Positions 27,146 through 35,518 of a stretch of 64,000 bases of DNA are shown piece by piece. Both the position numbers and the translations under genes were made by a program. Under the pieces are notes generated by a model, which was not told the DNA's origin, searched no databases, and was given only the letters and a program-made list of their open reading frames with translations. Every line of letters starts with the position of its first letter. Position 1 is the first letter of the stretch. The DNA is from Chitinophaga filiformis (lineage in GTDB: Bacteria > Bacteroidota > Bacteroidia > Chitinophagales > Chitinophagaceae): positions 248,001 to 312,000 of the forward strand of contig NZ_FNBN01000004.1 of NCBI RefSeq assembly GCF_900102545.1, in the 5' to 3' direction.

Positions 27146-28663
27146 TTAATTGTTTACGAGTTGCACCACTATAAGCCGTCCTCCTTCTTCCTGGGACAGC
27201 AGCAACTGCTTGTTATCTGTCAGCTCCACCATAGAGTTTATTGGAATATCCTTCCCCTCCGTGACATCTTTTAAAGATGTAAGCGTCTGATTGACAAGTT
27301 GCCACTTATTATTATGAAATACAAAATATCCCACCGGTTTTTTCTGCTGGTCTGTTAGTCTTTCGTTCGGATAAATGTTCCTATTCACATGCCATGGATA
27401 CAAATACTGGTTGTGATATACCATTAACCGGTGATTTTCGGGCGTAAAACTACCCGGTTTTCTTGACCAATACAAATTGAGTACCGGTAATTGTCCGCGG
27501 TAAGGCGTATTACAGAACGGACAGCAGGGACTGGTTGTATTGTCAAACACAAACCATTTCTGGTCACAGCTTTTGTTCTGGCAGGGTTGCAGCAGGTCAA
27601 CCGTTTTGATCAGTGCCTGTTCCCATTCATCTGCAGTAGGGCGTAATGAAGGGTTATGCAATCCGTCAATAAATGCTTTCTCAAACATTTCCTTCAGGTA
27701 GGGCCCGCAGACTGTATACGGTATTTTATTCACATCAGCCCAGGGCAGGTGGGTAGGTTTTACCTGATCCAGTCTTGGCCTGTTGGAAGTATCTGTAGGG
27801 TGTTCTATAAACAATGCATTCGCACCCATAGACAATTCTTCGTCTTTCTGAGCGTCTGTGTCATGGATCTTTCCTCCACGCAGTGGATGACGATACAGCA
27901 GGTACATGTAGATCATGACGGCCAGCGCATGCCTGTCTGTCGCAATACTGGGCAGTTTACGGGCAGGATCTTCTTTCGGGAGATGCTTGGTCGCCATTAC
28001 CTCCGGCGCAATAAAATCGGGTGTCCCGATCACATCAGGCGGGAACTTGCCTGGCACCACCAGCCCATCAATGTCAATAATCGTGGCACTGCCCGTAATA
28101 GGATCTATCAGTACATTTTTGTAGGAAAGATCGGAGTGGGCCAGGCCAGCAGCATGCATACGCCTTACGGCCCGGGCTATCTTGATACAGATGAGACAAA
28201 ACTTAAACCAGTCGCCCAGTTCAGTTTCATCCAGGTGCAGCTTAAACTGCCGGCTCCTGAATTGCGGAGAAGCAAACCATCTGCCTTCTTTCTCCTTTCC
28301 TGCGATGGAAACGATCTGGGCCGCGCCAGGGTTATATCCTTTGGTAAAAAAGAATTTCTTCTGATATACCGGTACGATGATACCGGTCTTCCCGTCCCGC
28401 TCCACAATATTACTGGGCCAGCAGAAGAGATCTTTCCAGTATTCTCCTCCCGGCTGATTGAAGATTCTTTCCCGGAACGTATTCACAATGTTGTTGAGCC
28501 GCTCTTTGGAATTGAAGTCCTGTTTATCCCTGTAGAAAGCCACTACATATGACTTGTCCGGAGAGAAATAAACGTCCTTCATACCTCCCTGCATCGGGTC
28601 GCCATTATCAACATATTGATAAGATTTCCCGTCCTGCGCTGTAACTGTAATAATGTTGCTCAT
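27146..28663 (-). CDS. Protein kinase of the TerY-phosphatase-kinase triad
   Basis: 505-aa cytoplasmic protein with an Hanks-type kinase fold. Visible are a glycine-loop-like QGGMKDVYF; the catalytic loop HSDLSYKNVLID (D and N present); the metal-binding IDIDGL in place of DFG; and GTPDFIAPEV. The beta-3 segment reads VVAFYRDK, so Tyr replaces the usual Lys of VAxK. A four-Cys zinc ribbon (CQNKSCDQKW with CCPFC) lies around residues 365-395, followed by about 110 residues with no assigned fold. Kinase, PP2C and VWA genes in this order form the known TerY-P triad. The kinase starts 10 nt after the phosphatase gene ends. Confidence 0.88.
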   Translation of the reverse strand: MSNIITVTAQDGKSYQYVDNGDPMQGGMKDVYFSPDKSYVVAFYRDKQDFNSKERLNNIVNTFRERIFNQPGGEYWKDLFCWPSNIVERDGKTGIIVPVYQKKFFFTKGYNPGAAQIVSIAGKEKEGRWFASPQFRSRQFKLHLDETELGDWFKFCLICIKIARAVRRMHAAGLAHSDLSYKNVLIDPITGSATIIDIDGLVVPGKFPPDVIGTPDFIAPEVMATKHLPKEDPARKLPSIATDRHALAVMIYMYLLYRHPLRGGKIHDTDAQKDEELSMGANALFIEHPTDTSNRPRLDQVKPTHLPWADVNKIPYTVCGPYLKEMFEKAFIDGLHNPSLRPTADEWEQALIKTVDLLQPCQNKSCDQKWFVFDNTTSPCCPFCNTPYRGQLPVLNLYWSRKPGSFTPENHRLMVYHNQYLYPWHVNRNIYPNERLTDQQKKPVGYFVFHNNKWQLVNQTLTSLKDVTEGKDIPINSMVELTDNKQLLLSQEEGGRLIVVQLVNN

Positions 28664-28673
28664 GTATTCCTTA

Positions 28674-30080
28674 TCAGTATAAAATAGCTATGGTACGATC
28701 GTCATGGTTACCAGGCGACCAGAAATCCAGCCAGTTAAGCAGGCTTTCCTTTGCTTCTTCCGGTGTACCGGTGAAGTTTACTTTGGCGCTGTCATCGTTG
28801 GCCCCGCCGAGATCCTGCCACAGCTGACGCCAGTACTCGTTCTTCTGCAGATTGCCATCTGTCTGGAACTTAGGATCTGTCAGCCCATCTGTCATCAGGA
28901 GCAGCGCCGTAAAATCGGGTACCACTTTAAAGCGGATGCGGTTCACGTAAGCGCCGTTGGCAAAGATGTCAGACATTGTCAGGAAGCGGGTCTGGCCTGC
29001 AAACTCACCACTGTCAGGTGTGCCCATAACAAAAGCTTCACCTGTGGTATCCTGGTAGATGCCGATTCCTCCGTCTCCAACCCAGAAAGAACTGATCACA
29101 TAACCGGCTGCATATTTCTTTACCAGCGCAAAAATAAGCGTAGTCGAATAATCTTTTATGTCAGCCCCATTCTCCTGGGCCTCCTGTTTGATCTTTCCCT
29201 GGGATGTAAAAGCCAGCTTCCCCAACTGTTCGATGAACTGAGCGCTCACTTTTTTCTGGCTGTCCTCACTGGGATCATTCAGATAAGCAGTGATCGCTTC
29301 TTCCAGACCGGCTATCTTATCTCCGGATAAGAGTTCCCGGAAGCTGTTTACAGCCGCTTTACAGGCAATATCAGCCCCTTTACGGCTATATTTCGCTGAT
29401 CCGGCTCCATCGGCCACGGCAATGATACCCCAGCCCTTTTCGGCGTTAAAATCACATCCAAAACTATCATCCCTGAATTTCCCCTCATGTGCATGGCTGC
29501 GCCCTCTTTTGGAAGCAATGACCAGCTTTCGTTCGCCAAAAGGCAGGCTTATTGCTGCCTGGTCAGGCTGCCAGTATTTATCCTGTTCATCTGAAGGCAG
29601 GTTCTGCCACAGGGATTTCGGGTCAGGGTTGATAACGAGTAATATCTTTTTTTCGGTGAATGGTTTATCTGCCGGATGGTGTTTCAACCGGAACAACAAG
29701 GTGAGTACAAATTCACCCGGTTGTAATGGAGTGCCGGCAATTGTATTTGCTGTTTCATCAAATGTAATGCCCAGCCCTTCCGGAATGCTCCATTCAAAAT
29801 CGCCCATCTCCTGCAAGCCTATGCCGGCGGGATCGAAAGTGAAACTGTATTGTTTATTCACCTTTGCATTAGGTAGAATAATCTGTTTCTGAAGAATATC
29901 GTCAATCAGTGATCTTTCTTTCCAGGATTCCACTATTTCATTTTGTGTGTTTATAATCGTTTCCACTGCCTGTTTAATATGTTCTTCCATCATGAATTTG
30001 TCAAACAGTGCCAGCTGATTTTCAGATACCGGTATCCCTTTGTGCCGCAATAACGCTTCTACAAAGCCTTGTTTTGTCAT
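28674..30080 (-). CDS. PP2C-type phosphatase of the TerY-P triad with Ig-like N-terminal domain
   Basis: 468 aa. Residues about 1-65 are helical. Residues about 72-135 look like a putative Ig/cadherin-type module (GLGITFDETANTIAGTPLQP), unusual in a cytoplasmic protein. The PP2C domain fills the rest: HEGKFRDDSFGCDF, IAVADGAGSAKYSRKGA (metal Asp), SFWVGDGG, LLLMTDGLTDPKF and PGNHDDRTIA. It should remove phosphates placed by the neighbouring kinase, with the VWA protein as a possible scaffold or substrate. Its start overlaps the stop of the TerY-C gene by 1 nt. Confidence 0.9.
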   Translation of the reverse strand: MTKQGFVEALLRHKGIPVSENQLALFDKFMMEEHIKQAVETIINTQNEIVESWKERSLIDDILQKQIILPNAKVNKQYSFTFDPAGIGLQEMGDFEWSIPEGLGITFDETANTIAGTPLQPGEFVLTLLFRLKHHPADKPFTEKKILLVINPDPKSLWQNLPSDEQDKYWQPDQAAISLPFGERKLVIASKRGRSHAHEGKFRDDSFGCDFNAEKGWGIIAVADGAGSAKYSRKGADIACKAAVNSFRELLSGDKIAGLEEAITAYLNDPSEDSQKKVSAQFIEQLGKLAFTSQGKIKQEAQENGADIKDYSTTLIFALVKKYAAGYVISSFWVGDGGIGIYQDTTGEAFVMGTPDSGEFAGQTRFLTMSDIFANGAYVNRIRFKVVPDFTALLLMTDGLTDPKFQTDGNLQKNEYWRQLWQDLGGANDDSAKVNFTGTPEEAKESLLNWLDFWSPGNHDDRTIAILY

Positions 30081-31138
30081 TATCCCTGTGTTCTGTTTAT
30101 ATCCATGTTACCACTGCCAAAGCCATATTTGCCTTGTATTCCACACCACGAACAGGAACTTACCTCTTCCTGTCCTACGCAATGCACTTTACCACATGAA
30201 CATACCGCGAAACCATACTGGTTGCCACAGCAGGGACAGGTAGGAAAACCTTCCAGCTCGTCTGTATTCACTTTGCTGTTGATAATACCACCTTCAGCAG
30301 ACAATTCAAAATAAGCATTATCCACCGGGAATGCACCGTTGAGCCTATATCCCATAGACTGCATATTCATACCGCTGATATTCACAGGACGCAATCCTTT
30401 CTTATACTTGATGAGATAAGGCTTCTTCGTGTTCTGGCATTTCGCAGCAAAGATGGCATAGTTGGTATCTACAAATCCTGGTTGTACAGGAGACAGTTTA
30501 TCAATATCCACCTTTTCTATCACCCCGTCACTCAGCTTCGCCAGTTCCATACCCGAGCCGTTATTGCTCACACTCACACTGCTGGATTTGATCGATGCGG
30601 TGATCCACCTGAAGAATTCTTTATACGACTGAGGCGTTGTATTCTTAAACATCAGCACTGTCTCTGTCAGCTCCTTCAGTATGCCCAGGTTATTTTCATC
30701 ACCAAATGAAACTGCGACCAGGTTTGTTTTACTCTGCCAGTTCTGCTTCCACTCACGGATCGCAGCACTGCTATCATCTGTTGGTGTACCATCTGTGAAG
30801 AGGAATACGATCGGCTTCCAGTCGCCCTTCTGTGTGGCGGTAGTCTGCACTGTATTCTTACGCAACTCGTACATCAGATGACCAAGACCGTTGCTCAGAG
30901 ATGTACCTGCACCTATCGGGAACTTTGGTGGATAGAAACTGATCACTTCCTGCAACGGTACTATCGTTTTCGCCTGACCGGCAAATACGATAATAGACAC
31001 CCAGGCAGTTTCCAGTGCATAGGGATCAGATTTCAACTCTTTAATAATCGTCGCCAATCCCTCCTCCACAAACTGTATCTGTTCTCCCACCATAGATTCA
31101 GATACATCTATGAGGAAATAAATAGGTAGTCTTCTCAT
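30080..31138 (-). CDS. TerY-type VWA protein with C-terminal zinc-ribbon (TerY-C) domain
   Basis: 352 aa, no signal peptide. The N-terminal VWA domain has an intact MIDAS (DVSES in FLIDVSESMVGEQ) and FLFTDGTPTDDSSA. After a linker, residues about 300-345 carry two Cys-rich knuckles (CPCCGNQYGFAVCSCGKVHC and CSWCG), the TerY-C metal-binding domain. In the TerY-P triad it is thought to couple the kinase and phosphatase. It overlaps both neighbours by 1 nt (yggT-like stop/ATG and its own stop/phosphatase ATG), a sign of coupled translation. Confidence 0.9.
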   Translation of the reverse strand: MRRLPIYFLIDVSESMVGEQIQFVEEGLATIIKELKSDPYALETAWVSIIVFAGQAKTIVPLQEVISFYPPKFPIGAGTSLSNGLGHLMYELRKNTVQTTATQKGDWKPIVFLFTDGTPTDDSSAAIREWKQNWQSKTNLVAVSFGDENNLGILKELTETVLMFKNTTPQSYKEFFRWITASIKSSSVSVSNNGSGMELAKLSDGVIEKVDIDKLSPVQPGFVDTNYAIFAAKCQNTKKPYLIKYKKGLRPVNISGMNMQSMGYRLNGAFPVDNAYFELSAEGGIINSKVNTDELEGFPTCPCCGNQYGFAVCSCGKVHCVGQEEVSSCSWCGIQGKYGFGSGNMDINRTQG

Positions 31139-31389
31139 CAGTAGAAATAATTAAGTACCAGCAAAATGATCAGCAACAATATCTGGGTCATATCAACAGA
31201 CAAACCTGTTCCCACCTGGAATGGTTTAATACCGCTGAACAAACTCAGTACGGGTTTGAAAATGCTCTTGAAGAAGCTGAAGGTCTGCTTATATTGACCC
31301 GTTAAACGATCTTCATAAGGCAACAGTTTTGAGTATAGAAAGAGTCCTACAATAAGGATGTTAATAATAAGATGGATAATGAAAAACAT
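31138..31389 (-). CDS. Small YggT-like membrane protein in the Ter operon
   Basis: 83 aa with two hydrophobic helices (about 3-20 and 65-83) around a short amphipathic loop. The ending GTGLSVDMTQILLLIILLVL resembles the YggT family second helix (GGIDLSP...). Small membrane genes of this type occur in Ter loci. Its stop overlaps the following TerY-C start (TGATG). The role is unknown; it may help TerC or act in osmotic/metal stress. Confidence 0.65.
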   Translation of the reverse strand: MFFIIHLIINILIVGLFLYSKLLPYEDRLTGQYKQTFSFFKSIFKPVLSLFSGIKPFQVGTGLSVDMTQILLLIILLVLNYFY

Positions 31390-31429
31390 TGGTATAGTTC
31401 TTTGGTAAAGGGTATCTGTTCATACCCTG

Positions 31430-32065
31430 TTAGATAATTACATGTACTTCTGCCGGTGGTGGTGGCAATTGTATTTCGTCTGTAGAGCCCACACTCTTGT
31501 TGCCTGTTCCGATAGATGCAGACACCCATTTGAAGAAAGACATCAGTGTAGAACTATCGGCAGTATCCAGGTGTACTACTGTATCTGTCAGTTCTTTCAG
31601 GAAGCTGTCCTGTGCTTCCGCACCAGCGGCGCAGGCTACTAAAGCGGCCAGGTTTTTACTTTTGATCTTAGGCACCACCTCACGGAAAGCTGCCAGATCG
31701 GAAGGCTTGCCGTCTGTCATAAGGAACAGCAGTGGGCGCCAGTCTCCTTTCTGGGTATCATTTCCTTTGATCACTTCGTTATCCAGCTTAGTGCATAGCA
31801 GTTCCAGTGCAGCGCCCATATTGGTAGGACCGGATTCCGGCGTAGTGATCTCAGGTAGTTGCAATGACTCTAAAGCGGTCAATGGCAGGAGCTGTTTCAC
31901 TTCCCTGTCGAAAGTGATAATGCTGATCCACACAGATTCCAGTGCAAAAGGATCCTGCCTTAATTTCGAAACCAATACCTGCAGTCCGTTTTTCACTGCC
32001 TCTATACGTTCGCCCCTCATGGAGCCGGAGGTGTCAAGCAACAGGTAAACCGGAAGTCGTCTCAT
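31430..32065 (-). CDS. TerY-like VWA protein (second copy)
   Basis: 211-aa stand-alone cytoplasmic VWA domain. MIDAS DTSGSMRGE is intact, as are the T and D elements (PTNMGAAL; FLMTDGKPSD). It ends with a Pro/Val tail (QLPPPPAEVHVII) almost identical to that of the other copy at 34153-34791, which suggests recent duplication. It begins 22 nt after the third terD. Probably a metal-dependent interaction partner of TerD proteins. Confidence 0.9.
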   Translation of the reverse strand: MRRLPVYLLLDTSGSMRGERIEAVKNGLQVLVSKLRQDPFALESVWISIITFDREVKQLLPLTALESLQLPEITTPESGPTNMGAALELLCTKLDNEVIKGNDTQKGDWRPLLFLMTDGKPSDLAAFREVVPKIKSKNLAALVACAAGAEAQDSFLKELTDTVVHLDTADSSTLMSFFKWVSASIGTGNKSVGSTDEIQLPPPPAEVHVII

Positions 32066-32087
32066 GATTGTGTTATATTAAATTCGA

Positions 32088-32642
32088 TTACGCATATTTT
32101 CCCAGGAAGTCTTCCAGGCCACCTTTCTGGCCAAGGCCTACCGCCTCAAAACGCCACTGGTTGTCACGTTTATAGATACGGCCAAATTCAACGGCTGTCT
32201 CGATGGAGAAGTCTTCACCCAGTTCATATTTCACCAGTTCCACATTTTTAGCTGCATCATAAATGCGGATAAATGAATTGCGGATCTGACCGAAGTTCTG
32301 TTTACGCTGCGCAGCTTCATGAATGGTTACCACCACGCAGATTTCTTTTACTGCAGGATTGATAACAGACAGGTCCACCTGGATTGTCTCGTCATCACCA
32401 TCACCTGCACCAGTGCGGTTATCACCGGAATGTTTCACAGCACCATCCGGAGACTGAAGATTATTATAAAACACGAAATACTCGTCTGCCAGGATCTTTC
32501 TGTTTTCTCCCAGGAGGAATACAGAAGCATCCAGGTCACATTCGCCACCTGTGTGTGATTCATTGATATCCCATCCTAAGCCAATTGTGAATTTTGGTAG
32601 TTCAATATTGGCTCGTTCTCCTTTTTGCAAATTGATTGCCAT
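32088..32642 (-). CDS. TerD family calcium-binding protein (operon copy 3)
   Basis: 184 aa starting MAINLQKGERANIEL like its paralogues, so the ATG at 32642 is firm. The two acidic Ca-binding stretches are present: CDLDASVFLL and GDNRTGAGDGDDETI. FGQIRNSFIRI and YELGEDFSIETAVEFG are also conserved. TerD proteins protect against tellurite, phage and pore-forming colicins, by an incompletely known mechanism. The first 67 nt lie inside the 3' end of the phosphoribosyltransferase gene. It is closest to the copy at 35519-36094. Confidence 0.95.
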   Translation of the reverse strand: MAINLQKGERANIELPKFTIGLGWDINESHTGGECDLDASVFLLGENRKILADEYFVFYNNLQSPDGAVKHSGDNRTGAGDGDDETIQVDLSVINPAVKEICVVVTIHEAAQRKQNFGQIRNSFIRIYDAAKNVELVKYELGEDFSIETAVEFGRIYKRDNQWRFEAVGLGQKGGLEDFLGKYA

Positions 32643-33466
32643 GATGGTATGATTTTTTGAAGATGATCAAATAAAAAAAATGCATTCTTTCTGTACTCTT
32701 CCATCTGGTAGTAATTATTGCTGATGCAGCAGTCGGCCAGTTCCTGCAGGAAGGCCGGCGTCTGTTTCATCAGCAGTTGTTCATACTCCGCAAAAGGTGC
32801 ATGGAGTAAGTATTTTACCACCCTTGTATTGAACCTGAATGCAGGTGAACATATCACCGATTCAAGGCTCTGGAGGGAATGTACACTATAGTAATTCAGT
32901 TTGTTTTCTATGTTGGGATGAATATTACTATTCAGCAGTTGTGCATAGTAGAGGAAATAAGCAGTATTGTCCAGCTCATACCGTTGCAGCAGGTTGCGGA
33001 TGATCAGTTCATGACTTCCTGTAATACGGATATCATCCATAAAGATCAGCGTCTTTCCATACAGGAACTCTTTATCCATATGGTATTTATCATTGATGAT
33101 AAGCGCCTTCCTGCTTTCCATATCCAGCGCTCCGTAATCAATGCTGTATGTCTTAAAGCGATGGATCTTGGTGGTTTCTGCAGGATTATATCCATTCATG
33201 CACAGAAACCTGTTCAGCACTTTTATAAACGCAACAGTCATGTAATAGGACGCCGTGGGGATACTGGTGTAAGGGCTTGGCACCACTACCAGCTGATCAT
33301 TCTCTGACAACCTGTTTCCGTAAGTAGCAATGAAACCTGCAGCCAATGCAGCGCCGAATGCCTCCGCAGCTGCTCCGTCCCCGAATTTGAAGCGGCTGTA
33401 AGCAGCAGGATCAAAAGGGAAATGAACATCATCTACAATGTTATGTAAGGCATAAACATCTTTCAT
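32576..33466 (-). CDS. Phosphoribosyltransferase of the Ter metabolic module
   Basis: 296 aa. The PRPP loop is TLIFMDDIRITGSHE (residues about 139-153), a variant of the VxDDxxTTG signature. QLVVVPSPYTSIPTASYY matches the upstream substrate loop. Ter loci encode a PRTase thought to help make a nucleoside-like metabolite. The gene overlaps the HAD gene by 26 nt and runs 67 nt into terD. The C-terminal residues after a run of eight T (plus-strand 32673-32680) come mostly from the shifted terD frame, so the true C-terminus may be shorter. A one-nucleotide change in that run would end the protein at 32667. Confidence 0.85.
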   Translation of the reverse strand: MKDVYALHNIVDDVHFPFDPAAYSRFKFGDGAAAEAFGAALAAGFIATYGNRLSENDQLVVVPSPYTSIPTASYYMTVAFIKVLNRFLCMNGYNPAETTKIHRFKTYSIDYGALDMESRKALIINDKYHMDKEFLYGKTLIFMDDIRITGSHELIIRNLLQRYELDNTAYFLYYAQLLNSNIHPNIENKLNYYSVHSLQSLESVICSPAFRFNTRVVKYLLHAPFAEYEQLLMKQTPAFLQELADCCISNNYYQMEEYRKNAFFLFDHLQKIIPSWQSICKKENEPILNYQNSQLA

Positions 33467-34151
33467 TTAACAACTTATTTAAGGGGTTATTAACAATGTC
33501 TGTCAGCGTTGCATATATACCCATACGTTGAGCCCCCTGTACATCGGCTACCTGGTTATCGCCCAGGTGCCAGATCTGCGCGGGAGTAATATCTGCATGC
33601 AGCAAAACGGTATTTTCCAGTAAGCGGCTGAACATCTGTACATCCGGTTTAGAGTATCCTGTTTCATCTGAATACAGCTGGAATGCAAAGTGGGCGTCCC
33701 ATCCCCATCCTGCCATTAGTTTACGCAAAGTCCGTCCCTGAATAAATCCTGTATTGCTCAGCAGATTTGTGGTAATACCCTGTGCCTGCAAAGCGGCTAA
33801 CAACTGTTTTGTGTCCTCGTATAAAGGCAGCGGAGGATATTCAAATAAGAGTGCCTCGGACAAACTGTAGAATTCCTCCAGTTTGTCCGGTGGCACACTT
33901 TTAATATCAATACCCAACAGGTGCAGACATAACAGATACATTTCGAATGTATGCACATTACGCCCTGTTATTTCGTTCATGTTATTGATCAGTACATCTG
34001 TCTCTCTGAACGCAGCTTCCACCTTTTCCGGCGTGTAGAACTCCAGCGAAAAGAAGGAACGGAACAGGGCTGCACGCTTCGTTTTAAAGGAAGGATGCGA
34101 ACGGATTAACGTCATCCACAGATCGAAAGATACATGCCTGGTTTTCTCCAT
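33441..34151 (-). CDS. HAD-like hydrolase of the Ter metabolic module
   Basis: 236 aa from the ATG at 34151 (a TTG at 34160 is also in frame but overlaps the upstream gene). HAD motifs: I is VSFDLWMTL, where Trp replaces the second Asp of DxD; II is LLSNTG; III is K in YSKPDVQMF; IV is HLGDNQVAD. The nucleophile Asp, Lys and both acidic residues of motif IV are present, but the usual general acid is not, as in dehalogenase-like members. Activity as a phosphatase is therefore uncertain. It begins 1 nt after the VWA stop and overlaps the PRTase start. Confidence 0.85.
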   Translation of the reverse strand: MEKTRHVSFDLWMTLIRSHPSFKTKRAALFRSFFSLEFYTPEKVEAAFRETDVLINNMNEITGRNVHTFEMYLLCLHLLGIDIKSVPPDKLEEFYSLSEALLFEYPPLPLYEDTKQLLAALQAQGITTNLLSNTGFIQGRTLRKLMAGWGWDAHFAFQLYSDETGYSKPDVQMFSRLLENTVLLHADITPAQIWHLGDNQVADVQGAQRMGIYATLTDIVNNPLNKLLNERCLCLT

Positions 34152-34152
34152 G

Positions 34153-34791
34153 TTACACAACGATATTCACTTCCGGTGGAGGTGGCGGCAGTTCATTCAG
34201 GCCGGCTACTTCTTTATCACCGCTTTCCACTTTCTGGCTGCCGGTGCTCACGGAAGCAGACACCCATTTGAAAAAGGCTTTGATAGTAGCTGCATCTGCC
34301 GTATCGAGTGATACCACGGTATTGGTGATCTGTTTCAGGAGGTTTACATCTGCGCCGTTTCCTGCAGCACAGGCCACTGTAATACCTATTTTACTATTCT
34401 GAAAAGCATTCAATCCACTCTGCCACTGATCGGTTGGGATACCGTCCGTCATCAGGAACACCAGCGGTTTCCAGTCACCTTTCACATCGATGGTGGATTT
34501 TGCCACTTCCCTGTTAATACTGTCTGCCACAGTCTGCAGCGCAGCTCCCAGTGATGTACCACCTGCTGCCTTCAGTTCCGGCATCTGGAAAGAAGACAGA
34601 TCTGTCAGCGGTACCAGTTGGCGTGCATCACTATCAAAGGTGATCAGGCTAATGAATGCTGTTTCCAGTGCATAAGGATCCTGCCTCAGTGTTGAGATCA
34701 GTACCTGTACACCATTCTTTACGGCTTCTATAGGCTCACCGCTCATAGAGCCTGAAGTATCCAACACTAAATAAACCGGTAATCTTCTCAT
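34153..34791 (-). CDS. TerY-like VWA protein (first copy)
   Basis: 212-aa single VWA domain with MIDAS DTSGSMSGE, GGTSLGAAL, and FLMTDGIPTD. About half its residues match the copy at 31430-32065 by eye, including the KAFFKWVSASVSTGSQK and PPPPPEV tail. It follows the second terD by 25 nt. It probably interacts with TerD and with the kinase-phosphatase pair. Confidence 0.9.
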   Translation of the reverse strand: MRRLPVYLVLDTSGSMSGEPIEAVKNGVQVLISTLRQDPYALETAFISLITFDSDARQLVPLTDLSSFQMPELKAAGGTSLGAALQTVADSINREVAKSTIDVKGDWKPLVFLMTDGIPTDQWQSGLNAFQNSKIGITVACAAGNGADVNLLKQITNTVVSLDTADAATIKAFFKWVSASVSTGSQKVESGDKEVAGLNELPPPPPEVNIVV

Positions 34792-34816
34792 GAATGACTC
34801 TAATAGAAAGGGTTAA

Positions 34817-35485
34817 TTAATAAACGTAGTTCCTGAGGATCTCAACAAAGCTGTCTGCAGGTTGAGGATCACCCAGTGCTCTGAATTTCCAGGTACCGTC
34901 CTTACGATATACTTCTGCAAATACAAGGGAGCACATGTTATTGTATGATGCGTCTCCGGAGAGATTGAATTTAACGATTTCTTTTCCTTTATTATCTACT
35001 GCGCGGATGAATGCGTTTTCGATACCACCGAAGTGTTGATTACGCTGGCGGCCCTGGTAGATAGATACTACAAACAGGATCTTCTCATATCTTGCATCCA
35101 GGCTATCCAGTTTCACGATGATCTGCTCATCATCTCCATCACCGGCGCCTGTGCGGTTATCGCCTGTCAGCCAGATATTGCCTGAAGGGTGACGCTGGCT
35201 GTTGAAGAAGATCACATCTCCCTGGTAGAGACTCAGGTTGCGGCCGTCATTGGTTTGTACGGTCTTACCCAGGTCAGCTACCTTACCATTTTTATCCAGC
35301 AGGAAGGCGATTGCATCGAGGTCAAATTCTTCTTCCTTGCTGCCCAGCAGCTTACCCAAAAAGCCACCGCTTTTTTTACGGACATCCCAGCCCAGACCAA
35401 TTGTTACTGTGGAAAGATCGTAGGTTTCCCCCTTGTCATTTTTACGGAGGTCAATGGTTTGTCCCTTAACTAAGTTAATTGCCAT
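34817..35485 (-). CDS. TerD family protein with extra loop (operon copy 2)
   Basis: 222 aa, longer than its paralogues because of inserts near residues 11-25 and 33-50 (KKSGGFLGKLLGSKEEE). The Ca sites remain: FDLDAIAFLLDKNGK and GDNRTGAGDGDDEQI. HFGGIENAFIRAVD and the MAINLVKGQ start match the TerD/TerZ pattern. Divergence from the other two copies suggests a distinct role, perhaps forming mixed assemblies. It starts 33 nt after copy 1. Confidence 0.95.
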   Translation of the reverse strand: MAINLVKGQTIDLRKNDKGETYDLSTVTIGLGWDVRKKSGGFLGKLLGSKEEEFDLDAIAFLLDKNGKVADLGKTVQTNDGRNLSLYQGDVIFFNSQRHPSGNIWLTGDNRTGAGDGDDEQIIVKLDSLDARYEKILFVVSIYQGRQRNQHFGGIENAFIRAVDNKGKEIVKFNLSGDASYNNMCSLVFAEVYRKDGTWKFRALGDPQPADSFVEILRNYVY

Positions 35486-35518
35486 AAAGTGTATTTCAAT
35501 AGTGTGTGATAGAATAGA

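Noticed and set aside
27656..28552. Plus-strand frame of 298 codons opposite the triad kinase
   Set aside because: It is antisense to the kinase, whose catalytic motifs are clear, and shows no family features itself.
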